A DNA stretch of 64,000 bases from G963663495 sp963663495 (GTDB lineage Bacteria > Bacteroidota > Rhodothermia > Rhodothermales > Bin80). Under the pieces are notes generated by a model. The model worked only from the letters and a program-made list of their open reading frames with translations, searched no databases and had not been told where the DNA came from. The stretch covers positions 2,604,001 to 2,668,000 of the forward strand of contig OY760427.1 of assembly GCA_963663495.1 (NCBI GenBank), given 5' to 3'. Of the stretch, positions 46,868 through 56,930 are shown in pieces (positions within the stretch are counted from its first letter, which is position 1; each line of letters opens with the position of its first letter). A program made the position numbers and the translations under genes.

Positions 46868-49344
46868 CGGCGCTCCGCCCAGGCGCGTACTCGTCGACGA
46901 ACCCAACCTCCGGCCAGCACAGCAATCAAACCAAGATAGACAGCGGCAGTAGAGGTTCTGCTCATCAGCTGTCCAGCGGCGACACTGCGCGGATTGAATC
47001 GCAACTCGATGGTATGTTCTCCTTCAGGTACTGTAACCGCCCGAAGCAGGTAGTTGGCCCTGTGAATTGGCACCTCATTCCCGTCTACCCACGCGGTCCA
47101 ACCCGCGGGGTAATACACTTCGCTGACCACCAGCAAGCGCGGAGCATCCGTTGCGACCTGCCAAACCATCGCACGCGGCCCGTACTCCAACGGCTCGACG
47201 GACACTACACTATTGCTGTCAACTGGTACTACCTTAGCCTCCAAGGAATTGGCAAGAAAGACTAATCTTCCGGGATCAAAGCTGGCCTCGGTTAATCTCT
47301 CCCATGTCTGTTCAGGATCCTCAATCACCTCCACCTCGCCGACTACGAAGGCACGGGGCAGGTGATTTCTGTTCTCCAGGACCAGCAACCCGCTCATTTC
47401 TCCTCTGAAGGCTAGGTCCATTCCTGGAAATGGTCTTGGAACAATGACATATCGCACGTTCATCATGTCCAATATTTTCGATTTTGGGAACCCTGTCAAG
47501 GGGCTGTAAAGCAAATTGTCAAGAAAATCCTGATAGATCTGGAGCTTAGCACCGCTGTAGCCTCCGAGCGATTCGTGATGGAAGGATGGTCTCGCGTTCC
47601 GCGTCTGGTCAAATTCTTCCAGTGAAAGTACCCGAAAGGCGCCAGCGCCCCCTTCCCGGTGATATTCCTCTTCAATGAATTGATCCACATCATGGGTTGC
47701 AACCACTGGAGTACCGGTACGTGAGAGAAAGTCCTCATTGAAATAGCGCCGCCCAATACCGAACAGATCAACAAGCACAATCAATATCAGGCCGACCTGC
47801 ATTACCCATGCTGCCACTTTTCCTCCACTAAACAGGAGCAGCAGGGATGTAGCGAATACCAGAACGACCAGCGTCCTAACGCCGGTCTCCACAAAAACTT
47901 CCTCACGCGGACTTTTCAGCCGCTCCTCAATTAATTCCTCCGATACTTGTATTACTTCGGAATCCAACCTAGGCCGTCCGAGCTCGGCAGCGACCAACTG
48001 CTGGACGCGCTCCTCCTCGCCGACACGTGTAAAGCTGAAGAACACATCTCGCCCCAATATCAGAACCAGTATTCCTATCAGAAATCCGATGGTAATTCGA
48101 TGCAGGGCATGTCGACCCTGACTCTTTCTGGCCTGTGCCAAGACATAGGTTAGTCCGGCCCCACCAAGAACAGCCAAGACGAAAGCCACCATTATTAACC
48201 ACGTTTCCGGAACGCGGAATGCGTCAAACAGCGGAAAATACCGAAACATGACCCCGTTCAGTACCTCTAGGTGCCTTCCCAAAGAGAACAGGATCATTAA
48301 TGCTGCACCAATCGCAAGAGCACGCACGGTCGTTGTGCGCACCTTCCATACGGCCAGTATGGACAGCAACAGGACAATCCCGCCTACGTAATGCGGTCCT
48401 CCCGTTGGCGGTTTTGGACCCCAATACAGTGCCGCGCCCCCAAACGCTTCCGCAATGAGTAGCGTCAGAAGCTCCGCCGGGCCCTGACTCCATGACATCG
48501 CGTATCCCCACCCAAGGCCTCCTCCATCCCCTCCGCGTATACTAAAAGCCTTGTATTCCCAGGACGGCAGGTACAATTCAGCTGCCATCAGCAGTCCAAC
48601 TGCCGCGCCGAGGAACAGCAAGCCTGAACTGTGTAGCCATGCCCTTCCGTCACGGCTACGAAGGACGGCAACACCTTCCGCCAGCCACCACACGAAGGCA
48701 GTAAAGGCTATGTAGTATGTGATCTGAATATGCCCGGCACGGAGGTTGATCGCAAGCGTAGCCGCAAATAGCAAGGACGACACGAGGCTGGGCTTACGTA
48801 GCACATTAACGAATGCGAGCAGCAGCCAAGGTGCAAAGCAAAGCGCCACAAACTTGGTATTGTGGCCCGCCACCAGAATAATGGGCAGGTATGTTGTCAG
48901 CCCGAATGCACATGCTGACAGCACGGCGGCAAGATTGTTCTTCCACAGGTAGTAGACGAGCGCGTAGGTGCCGAGAAGAAGAAAAATAAAATGAGAAACG
49001 GGCCATGCTATCAGGCGCAGCCACCCCACGGCAGTATCTGCCTGCGGCACGCGCGGTGGAGGCGATATGACATAACCTGGCATCCCGGCAAATACATTGG
49101 TTGCCCACAGTGGCTCCTCATCAGTATTTTCCCGGTGCTGGAGCATGGATTCGGCCACTGCACTCCAGTGCCGGATATCGCCTCCCACCAAATCCTTGCC
49201 GGAAAAAAGGGCTGGACCGTAGAACACCAGTGCAAGAGCAACAAGGAATCCCGCGCAAAGGCCGTGTCGGATGCCGGGGGGCGCGGTATCCCACCAAGAA
49301 GGCGCGGGAGCTGGCTCGGCTTTTGTTTTGCGCTTCCTGACCAT
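46864..49344 (-). CDS. YfhO-like polytopic membrane protein
   Basis: An 826-residue protein with roughly a dozen membrane segments in the first two thirds, one more near the C-terminus, and a soluble domain between. The start region (VFYGPALFSGKDLVGGDIRHW), WATNVFAGMPGY and the C-terminal SEVYYPAGWTAWVDGNEVPIHRANYLLRAV are typical of YfhO family proteins, which are GT-C-like and linked to glycosylation of surface polymers in Firmicutes. The start lies 3 bp after gatC and the end overlaps the GT4 gene. Confidence 0.85.
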   Translation of the reverse strand: MVRKRKTKAEPAPAPSWWDTAPPGIRHGLCAGFLVALALVFYGPALFSGKDLVGGDIRHWSAVAESMLQHRENTDEEPLWATNVFAGMPGYVISPPPRVPQADTAVGWLRLIAWPVSHFIFLLLGTYALVYYLWKNNLAAVLSACAFGLTTYLPIILVAGHNTKFVALCFAPWLLLAFVNVLRKPSLVSSLLFAATLAINLRAGHIQITYYIAFTAFVWWLAEGVAVLRSRDGRAWLHSSGLLFLGAAVGLLMAAELYLPSWEYKAFSIRGGDGGGLGWGYAMSWSQGPAELLTLLIAEAFGGAALYWGPKPPTGGPHYVGGIVLLLSILAVWKVRTTTVRALAIGAALMILFSLGRHLEVLNGVMFRYFPLFDAFRVPETWLIMVAFVLAVLGGAGLTYVLAQARKSQGRHALHRITIGFLIGILVLILGRDVFFSFTRVGEEERVQQLVAAELGRPRLDSEVIQVSEELIEERLKSPREEVFVETGVRTLVVLVFATSLLLLFSGGKVAAWVMQVGLILIVLVDLFGIGRRYFNEDFLSRTGTPVVATHDVDQFIEEEYHREGGAGAFRVLSLEEFDQTRNARPSFHHESLGGYSGAKLQIYQDFLDNLLYSPLTGFPKSKILDMMNVRYVIVPRPFPGMDLAFRGEMSGLLVLENRNHLPRAFVVGEVEVIEDPEQTWERLTEASFDPGRLVFLANSLEAKVVPVDSNSVVSVEPLEYGPRAMVWQVATDAPRLLVVSEVYYPAGWTAWVDGNEVPIHRANYLLRAVTVPEGEHTIELRFNPRSVAAGQLMSRTSTAAVYLGLIAVLAGGWVRRRVRAWAERR

Positions 49345-49347
49345 GCG

Positions 49348-49632
49348 TTAGCGAATCACTTTCGGTACCCGAAAATATTCTTCATCTGCATCCGGGGCAT
49401 TGCTTAATGCCCCGGATGTTTCTGTATTTTGCTCCACGGTATCCTCTCTCCATGCCGCCTGCGACTCAATTACATGGGTCATGGGCTCTACGTCCGTTGT
49501 ATCAAGCTCCCGTAACTTCTCCACATACTGCAGAATTTCCCCCATTTCCTCGGCGAGCACCTTTTCCTCGCTTTCAGTAAATCGAAGCCGAGCAAGCGTA
49601 GCAGTATGTCTGACATCATCAACGGTTACCAT
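49348..49632 (-). CDS. gatC: Aspartyl/glutamyl-tRNA amidotransferase subunit C
   Basis: About 94 residues from ATG 49632 (MVTVDDVRHTATLARLRFTE), the normal GatC start; in-frame codons upstream are non-family. Conserved features are HTATLARL, EILQYVEKLRELDTTDVEPM and the C-terminal FRVPKVI. GatC stabilises the GatAB amidotransferase that converts Glu-tRNA(Gln) or Asp-tRNA(Asn). It leads the gene row with yfhO-like, GT4 and wecB. Confidence 0.92.
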   Translation of the reverse strand: MVTVDDVRHTATLARLRFTESEEKVLAEEMGEILQYVEKLRELDTTDVEPMTHVIESQAAWREDTVEQNTETSGALSNAPDADEEYFRVPKVIR

Positions 49633-49743
49633 GCGCAAGCACCTTCGTGCGCCGTCTTTACAAGACCGCAGCAATGCTGTTCCGCCTAAGGGAACATGCA
49701 AGGTGCTACTGCCTTCGCAGGCAAATTCTAACGATTTTACAGG

Positions 49744-50385
49744 ATGAACAATGTACGGGCGGCACTTCTATTGGCGGTTGCCATATATACCCACCCAGCC
49801 GCCGCACAGCGATGGGTAGGAGCAGTCAAGATCGGTGGCATATCGTCGGTTTACGCAGGAGATTTAGCAACCGGACCAATAGACTGGAAGCGCCAAACTG
49901 GTGGATTCGGAGCCATTGCTATTGCAATGAATCTGGGAACTGCATTGCGGCCCGCGGTGGAGTTACAGTTCGTTCAGATGGGAGCATCCACGGCTGTTCG
50001 GCTGCAGGATGTACCGTATGCGCTTGAGTCCAACTTGACCTACCTGACCATTCCTCTTATGGCGGAATACGCATTCCCTACCCGGAATGAGCTTCATCCG
50101 CGCGTTTTTGGCGGCCCTTTTGTGTCCGTTGAAGTGACCAGCAACCTAACTTTGACACCGCGGGAAGAAGAGCTGGTGGGCATCCGGCAGGAGCACCGAT
50201 TTGAGACCATCGACTACGGATTTACGGTAGGTGCAGGACTGAACTTTGGATTAGACTCGCAAGATGTGGGCGTTGAGCTCCGTTATATGTCCGGTTCACG
50301 GGATGTGTCGGGCTCTGACCCGATATTGGGAGATGCATCTATTTCGAATCGGGGAATCGTTGTGCTGGTCGGCCTGCATTTTTGA
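49744..50385 (+). CDS. Outer-membrane beta-barrel protein (PorT-like)
   Basis: A 213-residue protein with a signal peptide (LLLAVAIYTHPAAAQ) and about eight amphipathic beta strands, ending VLVGLHF with the final Phe of outer-membrane barrels. Similar small barrels are abundant in Bacteroidota; specific function unknown. Divergent from gatC with about 110 bp between starts. The IS66-type remnant is inserted 4 bp after its stop codon, so the gene itself is intact. Confidence 0.75.
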   Translation: MNNVRAALLLAVAIYTHPAAAQRWVGAVKIGGISSVYAGDLATGPIDWKRQTGGFGAIAIAMNLGTALRPAVELQFVQMGASTAVRLQDVPYALESNLTYLTIPLMAEYAFPTRNELHPRVFGGPFVSVEVTSNLTLTPREEELVGIRQEHRFETIDYGFTVGAGLNFGLDSQDVGVELRYMSGSRDVSGSDPILGDASISNRGIVVLVGLHF

Positions 50386-50389
50386 CAAG

Positions 50390-51064
50390 GTAAGCGTGCG
50401 GTGAAGTACAGGGTAGCGGGCTTTTTGGCGGTTTTGGCGGGTACAGTGTGGTTGGAAGGAGGAGAGCATGTGGGTTTGCCGTGCGTGTTTCCAATGATGG
50501 GGCAATAGCGCTGCTATGTCCTCGGCAGGATGTGTCGGGATGCGCTGGAATACTTCCATGAGCCATTCCATTGGGTTGACGTCGTGGAATTTGCAAGTTC
50601 CAAGGAGCGAATAGACCACGGCACCCCGCTGGGATGCATCATGGGATCCTGCGAACATGTAGTTCTTCCTACCAATAGCCAGTGGCCGTATCGCATTCTC
50701 AACCAGATTATTGTCCAACTCCACACGGCCCTCATCCAGATATCGGGTCAGCCTTTGCCAACGGCCAAGCGTATACTGGGTCGCCTTGGCCCACGGGCTC
50801 TTGGGTAAACCATTATTCACCTCCAGCCACGGCTTCAGCTCCTCCAGTACAGGTCCGGCCTGTTCCTGTCGCAGTTGCTGACGAACATCCGCACTCGCAC
50901 CCGTTTTGCGTAGCCAACGCTCTATGAGGTAGAGCTTGCGTATCTCCTTCAACACATGCGCGGCCTTATCCGGCTCGTACGTCTTGCAGTCGAAGAACTT
51001 GCGCCGGGCATGCGCCATGCATGCGTAGAGCGTTACGGATGGGTCCGCATCAAAGATGTCGTAA
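50390..51064 (-). pseudogene. tnpC: IS66-type transposase, C-terminal part
   Basis: Carries CMAHARRKFFDC, RVELDNNLVENAIRPLAIGRKNY and LPHHWKHAR. The IS66 terminal repeat GTAAGCGTGCGGTGAAG lies at 50390. The normal stop codon is lost, so the frame runs through the element end into antisense of the barrel gene. The gene was split at 51064 by IS1634 copy C (GTAA duplication); the N-terminal part is at 53410-54068. Confidence 0.8.
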
Positions 51065-53405
51065 CCTAACTTCGCCATTTCGTAGTGCTACTAACCTACG
51101 GAATTCTCCCGTGGCCATATTTGGACCGTTTTTTCAGGAGCAATGGATGGTGAGATTTACCGGATCGGTTGGAGTTGGTTTAGGGTGGTTTGAATCCCTG
51201 ATTACCTGGTGTTTTGCCGCCTGTTTCGCTGCGATCTATCTCGGATCGTTTCCATCGGACGTAGCTCTGGTGGCTCCATCTGGAGTACGCTACCTCAACC
51301 GTTGTGAAGGGACCATGCGTCATGAGTCTGGAGGCTGCTGGCTCACCGGTGCACTCGCTTCCTCCACATGCTCGGTCACGGTGCGGGTCGCATCCGGATC
51401 ATACATGTATCCCAGTACCGCAAAGAACTGTACCATACTCGGAGGCAGATCCTGATCCACCTCCGTGATCAGGTACCGATATTGGTTCTTAACCATCTTG
51501 GTCGTAATCCGACGAATCCTGTTCAACCTGTCTCGGATCGTCGCCCAACTATCATGAATCCCGTGTTCCTTGAGTCTGGTGCGAACCAGATGGGCAGCAT
51601 GATAAGCCAGTACCGTGATGAACAGATGCCCTTCAATGCGGTCATCTCTGCTGTGGTAGATGGGCCGTAGACCGAGGTCCGATTTCATGACTCTGAATGT
51701 GCGCTCAATCTCTGTAAGTCGCCAGTAGGTTCGTGCAACCGTTTCCACCGACCATCCGGTATGACTGGTCCGAAGCACATACCCTCCGCTGGCCTGGGTG
51801 CGACGCGCATGCGAAGCACGCCGGGTCACCGTAACGGATTCTGCATGCTTGGTGCCCTCCTTTTTGCTGACCTCTACCTCATACAGGTGTGAGACCTTCT
51901 TGTACTTTTCCTTCAGACGACCAACCTTTATCGTGACCTTTTCATAGTTCTTCAAGTACCCGGGTTTCGAGAGTCCCTCATGTAGTGTAGTGAGCGCCTT
52001 CACAAACTTCTTGCATTGGGTTTCAAGGATCTGATCCTCCTTCGCCTGCTTGGCCTCACTGTGCACAAACACGCGCAGTTCCGCATTATCTTCAACGTCT
52101 TTTTCGACTTCAACATCTTTTTCCTCTTTGGTGACCTTCCAGGCTTTGATCTTGACTCCCCCGGCGGTCGTAAACTGTTGATCCGGCTTGTTTTCGGGGA
52201 CTGGAGGGGCTTTGGAACGCTCCACGGTGATCCAGTTCAGTCCCTGTTCTTTCAGGTACTGCAGATTCTGCTCCGTCGCAATGCCGGAGTCCATAATCAC
52301 TGTGGGCGTAGCGCCGTTTAGTTTCTCAATCGCCTCTTTGAGCGTTGCCGGTTCCCCTGCATCGCTCGGCAGGATCTGCACATTGCGGGGGAACCCCGAA
52401 CCATCCAGGGTGAGCGCCAGCGTAACCAACGGACAGTCACTGCGCTTCTCCTTGCTGCGCCCATGCGACAACAACTTCCCTTTCTTCTTGCCGTGGTAAT
52501 AGGTATTGGTTAAATCATAAAAGACGATCGTTTCTTCAAACTGCAATACCGCTTTGGTAATGCCAAAGAGTTTCTCCAGGATCTGATCCATATGCTTATG
52601 GATCAGATCAGTGCAACGATAGAGGGTGTTGAGACTCGGGGGTTCCAAATCCAGAAGCTGCAGAACACTGGAGGTTTTACACAGCCATTTATGCGTTTCT
52701 CGTTCACTGCCCGGGTGGAGCATACGTCCGACGATCAGCGCACAGCAGAGCTTGACGTGTTTCTCGCAGAAGTTGAGCGAACGTAGCAGTACAGCCAGTC
52801 CGAGCTGTTCCAATGTCTGAAGGATCAGTCGTTCTCCGCCGACGGTCCGGGAATCGGGATGGGTTGTTTTCTCTGGATCAATGAGGTGTTGCTGATGGGA
52901 TGTGCGATGGATGTCGTAGCCCTTGCTTTCGAGATGTGCAACGATGTCGTCTACCGCATTGAGAAAGGCTTCATCATTCTGGAAAGGGAGGATAGCTTTC
53001 CCTTTGAGTCGGGCAGTAACGCAATGGGTCAGTTCCCCCCACAGACTGCGGGGGATGTTGAAGTTCGGGCCGAGATTAAGGAGGGTACGGTGTTTGGAGG
53101 TACCGTCTTTGCGATAGGATTCGATGAGGGCAAAGCTGTTGCATTTCTTACCGTCTTTACGTTTGTAGGGTCGGTTTCGGATAAACATGATCGGGGTGTG
53201 GAATAGGTACAGGGTAAGGTACCGGGGTGGTTGGGGGGAGGTTCCCGTCCACACCTCTATAGCACTACATTGCTTTTTCCGAAAAAGTCGGCTAAAAAAG
53301 GTCGAAAAACGCCGAATTTAGCCGAAATAGCCCTATTAGGAGGGAAAAACGAGAGAATTGGAGACGGAACTCAGCGTTTTCCCCTGACCGGATGGCGAAG
53401 TTAGG
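51065..53405 (-). mobile_element. IS1634-type element, copy C
   Basis: Ends CCTAACTTCGCCA in inverted orientation and a 4-bp target duplication GTAA (51061-51064 and 53406-53409). Inserted into an IS66-type transposase gene. Nearly identical to copy B. Confidence 0.9.
51320..53188 (-). CDS. IS1634-family transposase (copy C)
   Basis: About 622 residues from ATG 53188 (MFIRNRPYKRKDG). The DDE landmarks are as in copy B and intact (FYDLTNTYYHG, VIMDSGIATEQ, LTEIERTFRVMK). It differs from copy B mainly by a shorter repeat tract (EKDVEVEKDVEDN) and a few substitutions. Likely competent for transposition. Confidence 0.9.
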   Translation of the reverse strand: MFIRNRPYKRKDGKKCNSFALIESYRKDGTSKHRTLLNLGPNFNIPRSLWGELTHCVTARLKGKAILPFQNDEAFLNAVDDIVAHLESKGYDIHRTSHQQHLIDPEKTTHPDSRTVGGERLILQTLEQLGLAVLLRSLNFCEKHVKLCCALIVGRMLHPGSERETHKWLCKTSSVLQLLDLEPPSLNTLYRCTDLIHKHMDQILEKLFGITKAVLQFEETIVFYDLTNTYYHGKKKGKLLSHGRSKEKRSDCPLVTLALTLDGSGFPRNVQILPSDAGEPATLKEAIEKLNGATPTVIMDSGIATEQNLQYLKEQGLNWITVERSKAPPVPENKPDQQFTTAGGVKIKAWKVTKEEKDVEVEKDVEDNAELRVFVHSEAKQAKEDQILETQCKKFVKALTTLHEGLSKPGYLKNYEKVTIKVGRLKEKYKKVSHLYEVEVSKKEGTKHAESVTVTRRASHARRTQASGGYVLRTSHTGWSVETVARTYWRLTEIERTFRVMKSDLGLRPIYHSRDDRIEGHLFITVLAYHAAHLVRTRLKEHGIHDSWATIRDRLNRIRRITTKMVKNQYRYLITEVDQDLPPSMVQFFAVLGYMYDPDATRTVTEHVEEASAPVSQQPPDS

Positions 53406-53409
53406 GTAA

Positions 53410-54068
53410 GCTACATACCCGTCTGTCTGTAGCAATCCCTCATACCCGTGCAAAAACTCCACCGGACCCGCCCGAGCACGGGTCTTCCGGTATTCCATCA
53501 CCAACAGTCTCTGCTCTGGACTATGGTACACCCAATAAAAGCCTTTATGCAGCGATCCCTTCTTATCTCCATCCTGCACCTCCATCCCCGTCTCATCCGC
53601 CTGCAGATACCCGGTGGATAGCAACTCCTGCTTCAGAGCATCATACAACGGGGTCAGGTGCGACGCAGACTGCGATATCCAGCCTCCCAGCGTGGACTTC
53701 GCAATCTCCACGCCTTCCCGACGAAACCGCTGCTGCTGACGGTACAAAGGCAGGTGGTCCGCATATTTGCCCACCACCACATCTGCCAACAACCCCGGAC
53801 CCGCCATGCCCTTGTTCACCATCCGTGGTGGCAACTCACCTATGATCACCCCCTTATCCTCATTCCCAGGGTCCACATACTTCGGACGCACATACTCAAT
53901 AACCTTCCTATGGGCGGGTACACGCTCAAGAACCAGCGTCTTCTCCGCCCCGATGCAGTCACATACCACTGGTATCCCCGTCAGGCTCAATAGTAATCGT
54001 TTCGCGGGGCAGTTTCTTCAGCAGATCGTCCAGCGCTTTACGCTTGGGCTTGCCCTGCCCTTTCCCCA
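53410..54068 (-). pseudogene. tnpC: IS66-type transposase, N-terminal part, frameshifted
   Basis: From ATG 54068 (MGKGQGKPKRKALDDLLKK) through ITIEPDGDTSGM, where a frameshift near 53960 leads into CIGAEKTLVLERVPAHRKVIEYVRPKYV. It ends in LLQTDGYVAY at the IS1634 junction. The usual N-terminal coiled coil of ~100 residues is missing. Together with 50390-51064 it makes most of an IS66 transposase, now inactive. Confidence 0.8.
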
Positions 54069-54233
54069 TAAATCATCCATTACGGTTCGATTGTTCGTCA
54101 GTTCTGGTCAATTCTCGCTGGCATGGCTGTCGGAATATCTCGGGTATTTCGGCCTGACAGGTATGGTGTGTGACTTGAGGTGAATAATGCCGTCCTCTCG
54201 TGCGGATACGCGATCTCTTCCTGCGCCGCTTCC
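54069..54233. repeat. Left arm of a ~160-bp inverted repeat
   Basis: Pairs with 56931-57090 over about 160 bp with only scattered differences (both contain the 20-mer CTCGCTGGCATGGCTGTCGG in opposite orientation). The similarity fades into the tnpC start on this side. The arms most likely come from two oppositely oriented IS66 copies rather than being the ends of one transposon. Confidence 0.7.
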
Positions 54234-54292
54234 ACTGCCATTCTACCACTTCAGGTGTTTAACCTTTTGCTACTTGTTTTTTATGTTGCGGC

Positions 54293-56602
54293 ATGTTTCA
54301 ACGAAGTCAGGTCTTACGAACGCTCACCGCTCCCTGCAATGGAGAGCGTTTGGACAGGGTTCTTGCCGACGGTCGTTGGCGGTTTCGCACGCAGATAGCG
54401 CGCGCTGTCTGTGAAGAGTTCGGGTTTGTTTATGCACGGGGCGAACCGCAGGTGAGCAACTGTGCGCAGGCTTTATCGAAGTTGGAGGCCCGGGGGAGGA
54501 TCGTGTTGCCCAAGCCCGAGAATTGTAATGCGGCTAAGGCGGAACCGCGTAGGCGCGAGGAGCGGGTACCGGATCCGATAGCGTTACCGGACACGGTACA
54601 CGGTGTCCGGGGGTTGACGATTGAGTTGGTTGAGACGGACGAGCAGCGTATGGTGTGGAACACGTTGCTGCACTTTGAGCATCCGAGGCGTACGACCACA
54701 TTTGTGGGAGCGCAGGTACGCTATCTGATAGGCAGTGCCCATGGTTACCTGGGAGCGGTGGGATTTTCGGCGGCGGCGTTGTGCCTGGCGCCCAGAGAGC
54801 ACTGGATGGCGTGGAGTGATGAGCAGCGCAAGGCGCATTTGCACCGTGTGGTGTGTTTGAGTCGTTTTCTGATACGGGGGCAGTGTCAGGATTTGGCCAG
54901 CCACGTACTGGGTAACGTATTGAGACGGTTGGCGGATGATTTTCAGGCACGGTACTGTTACCGTCCCTGGGTTGTCGAAACGTATGTGGATCCCCAAGGG
55001 GAAGGAACGTGTCTTGAGGAGAGCAATTTCGTATTGATCGGCCATACCGCAGGCGGAAAGCGGCACAAGGAGGCAAAGGAAGAGGATCCCAAGGGGCTGT
55101 ATGTATACGAGTTGGACAAAGAATGGCGCGGTACCTTGGGGGTACCGGAGGAGGAGTTGCGTCCGGTGAGGGATCCGCACGAGGGGATTGACAGTGCGCA
55201 GTGGGCCGAAACGGAGTTTGGCGGAGCGCCATTGGGAGACAGGCGGTTGTCTGTGCGACTGGTAAAGAGCACGTCCATGTTGGCCGATGTGATAGGCCAC
55301 AGCATTACCGCGCATACGGATGCGGACCGCGCGGCGGTGAAGGGGCATTACCGGTTATTGGAGAGCAAGAAGGACAAAACGGTAACGCCGGAGAACATAT
55401 TGGCGCCGCATCGTGGGCGTACGATAGAGCGGATGCGTAGTCAGGAGACCGTGTTATGCATCCAGGACACGACGAAGTTGCGGTACAGTACGCGGCCGGC
55501 GTGTACGGATTTGGAGGTAATAGGGAGTAATCAGACGACGGCGAAGACGCTGGGGTTGCCGTTGCATGCGACGCTGGTGGTGACGGAGGATGGATTGACG
55601 TTGGGGGTGTTGCGTGGCAGCTTCAAGGATCCGGAGGAGGGTCCGCATGTTCCGCGGACGCAGCAGTGGATAGACGGGTTCAAGGATATATGCGAGGCGG
55701 CGGAGGAGCTGTCCGGCGAGACGCAGGTGATCTGTGTTGCGGACCGGGAGGCGGACAGCTTTGCTATGTTTGCCGAGCAGCGCAGACAGGGTAAGGCGGA
55801 GGTATTGATACGAGCGAAGCATGATCGCAAGCTGTTGGATGATCGCAAGCTGTTTGCGGTAATGCGCAGTGGTAAGGCTCCGGGGAATGTGGAGATAGAG
55901 ATACAGCGGGTGACGGCGCGCAAGAAGCAGGCGCGCAAGCAGGCACGGAAGGGTCGCAGTTACCGGATGGTCAATACGGAGGTACGCTACGGGAGGTTCT
56001 TGTTGCCGGATCCGAAGAACGAGGAGGAGCCGGTGGTGATGTACGGGGTGCATGTGTTGGAGGTGGAGCCTCCGGGGGATGCGCTGCCGGTGGAGTGGAT
56101 GCTATTGACCAGCATGGAGGTAGGGAGCGTAGCGGATGCACGGCGGGTGTTGGCAATGTATCTCAAGCGGTGGCGGGTGGAAGACTTCTTCCGCGTGCTC
56201 AAGAGTGGGTGCAAGGTAGAGCGTTTGGGTCTGCGTACCTCGTTGCGTCTGCAGCGAGCAATAACGATGTATTGTGTGATATCCTGGCGCGTCATGACCT
56301 TGGTGCAATTGGGTCGGGAGGTGCCGGAGCTGGACGCGGATGTCTTTTTCACGGAGATGGAGCTGCGATTCTTGGATGGATATGCAGCACGGGTAAAGCT
56401 GCCGAAGCCCAGTACTTTGGGAGCTGCTATCCTGATCGTAGCGGTGCTCGGCGGCTATCAGAACCGCACTCGTGATGGACCGGTGGGTTACCAGATCATG
56501 TGGCGTGGCCTAGAGAGGTTACACCTAATGACATTGGGATACGAGGTAAGAGACGAACAATTGAGTGCATGTTCGCACGGGAGTTCATCTGGGTTGACAT
56601 AA
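54293..56602 (+). CDS. Transposase with N-terminal DruA (DUF4338) domain and Tn5-like IS4 domain
   Basis: A 769-residue protein in one frame. Residues ~85-270 are DruA-like: VRYLIGSAHGYLGAVGFSAA, CLAPREHWMAWS, VCLSRFLIRG, NVLRRLADDFQARYCYRPWV, ETYVDPQGEGTCL and NFVLIGHTAG. From about residue 300 follows a Tn5/IS4-type DDE transposase: WAETEFGGAPLGDRR (DNA-binding start), CIQDTTKLRY (Asp), CVADREADSFAM (Asp) and RWRVEDFFRVLKSGCKVE (Glu in the YREK-like box). DruA is best known from the Druantia phage-defence system, but DUF4338 also occurs on transposases. No druBCDE genes are nearby, so a role in transposition is more likely than defence. The frame is intact. Confidence 0.85.
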   Translation: MFQRSQVLRTLTAPCNGERLDRVLADGRWRFRTQIARAVCEEFGFVYARGEPQVSNCAQALSKLEARGRIVLPKPENCNAAKAEPRRREERVPDPIALPDTVHGVRGLTIELVETDEQRMVWNTLLHFEHPRRTTTFVGAQVRYLIGSAHGYLGAVGFSAAALCLAPREHWMAWSDEQRKAHLHRVVCLSRFLIRGQCQDLASHVLGNVLRRLADDFQARYCYRPWVVETYVDPQGEGTCLEESNFVLIGHTAGGKRHKEAKEEDPKGLYVYELDKEWRGTLGVPEEELRPVRDPHEGIDSAQWAETEFGGAPLGDRRLSVRLVKSTSMLADVIGHSITAHTDADRAAVKGHYRLLESKKDKTVTPENILAPHRGRTIERMRSQETVLCIQDTTKLRYSTRPACTDLEVIGSNQTTAKTLGLPLHATLVVTEDGLTLGVLRGSFKDPEEGPHVPRTQQWIDGFKDICEAAEELSGETQVICVADREADSFAMFAEQRRQGKAEVLIRAKHDRKLLDDRKLFAVMRSGKAPGNVEIEIQRVTARKKQARKQARKGRSYRMVNTEVRYGRFLLPDPKNEEEPVVMYGVHVLEVEPPGDALPVEWMLLTSMEVGSVADARRVLAMYLKRWRVEDFFRVLKSGCKVERLGLRTSLRLQRAITMYCVISWRVMTLVQLGREVPELDADVFFTEMELRFLDGYAARVKLPKPSTLGAAILIVAVLGGYQNRTRDGPVGYQIMWRGLERLHLMTLGYEVRDEQLSACSHGSSSGLT

Positions 56603-56654
56603 ATGGCATATCAACCTGCCTGATGTGGGCCTATGCCCCAATGGCTACACCTGC

Positions 56655-56930
56655 GTGAGCGTGCGGTGAACTGCATCTTGATTAGGTGACGGGTTCTGTA
56701 GAGCTTACCCGTAGACGTGAGAACCCAGACCCCGGACCGCATGGTACAGCCCAGACGTACGGCGGAAGAGATGTTTCCGCTGGTAGAGCAGTATAACGAA
56801 AGGACCCGGTCCGCAGCGGTGTCTTGCACAGAGCAGGGCATCTCGTACGGGCCGTTGAATTACTGGAGGCGGAAGTATCGCCAGGAGACTGCAGCCGAGG
56901 GTTCGTGGATATAGGCAATGCAGCGTCAAG
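56655..56930 (+). mobile_element. IS66-type left-end fragment with tnpA
   Basis: Starts with GTGAGCGTGCGGTGAAC, a variant of the IS66 terminal repeat at 50390, followed by a short gene like IS66 tnpA. Opposite in orientation to the IS66 tnpC at 50390-54068. It continues into the right arm of the inverted repeat. Confidence 0.65.
56717..56914 (+). CDS. tnpA: IS66 accessory protein TnpA-like
   Basis: A 65-residue protein with the pattern of IS66 TnpA: RRTAEEMFPLVEQYNE, then CTEQGISYGPLNYWRRKYR, a helix-turn-helix-like small protein needed with TnpB and TnpC in three-gene IS66 elements. Here its tnpB and tnpC partners are missing downstream, so it is an orphan. A shorter start at Met10 (56744) is possible. 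Confidence 0.65.
   Translation: MRTQTPDRMVQPRRTAEEMFPLVEQYNERTRSAAVSCTEQGISYGPLNYWRRKYRQETAAEGSWI

Noticed and set aside
54293..55300. A Druantia defence system because of the DruA domain
   Set aside because: The domain is fused to a Tn5-like transposase and no druB, druC, druD or druE-like genes are nearby; surroundings are IS fragments.
54534..55348. Long minus-strand frames (232-254 codons) opposite the DruA-transposase gene
   Set aside because: Proline/arginine-rich products with no family likeness, lying wholly inside a well-supported gene on the other strand.
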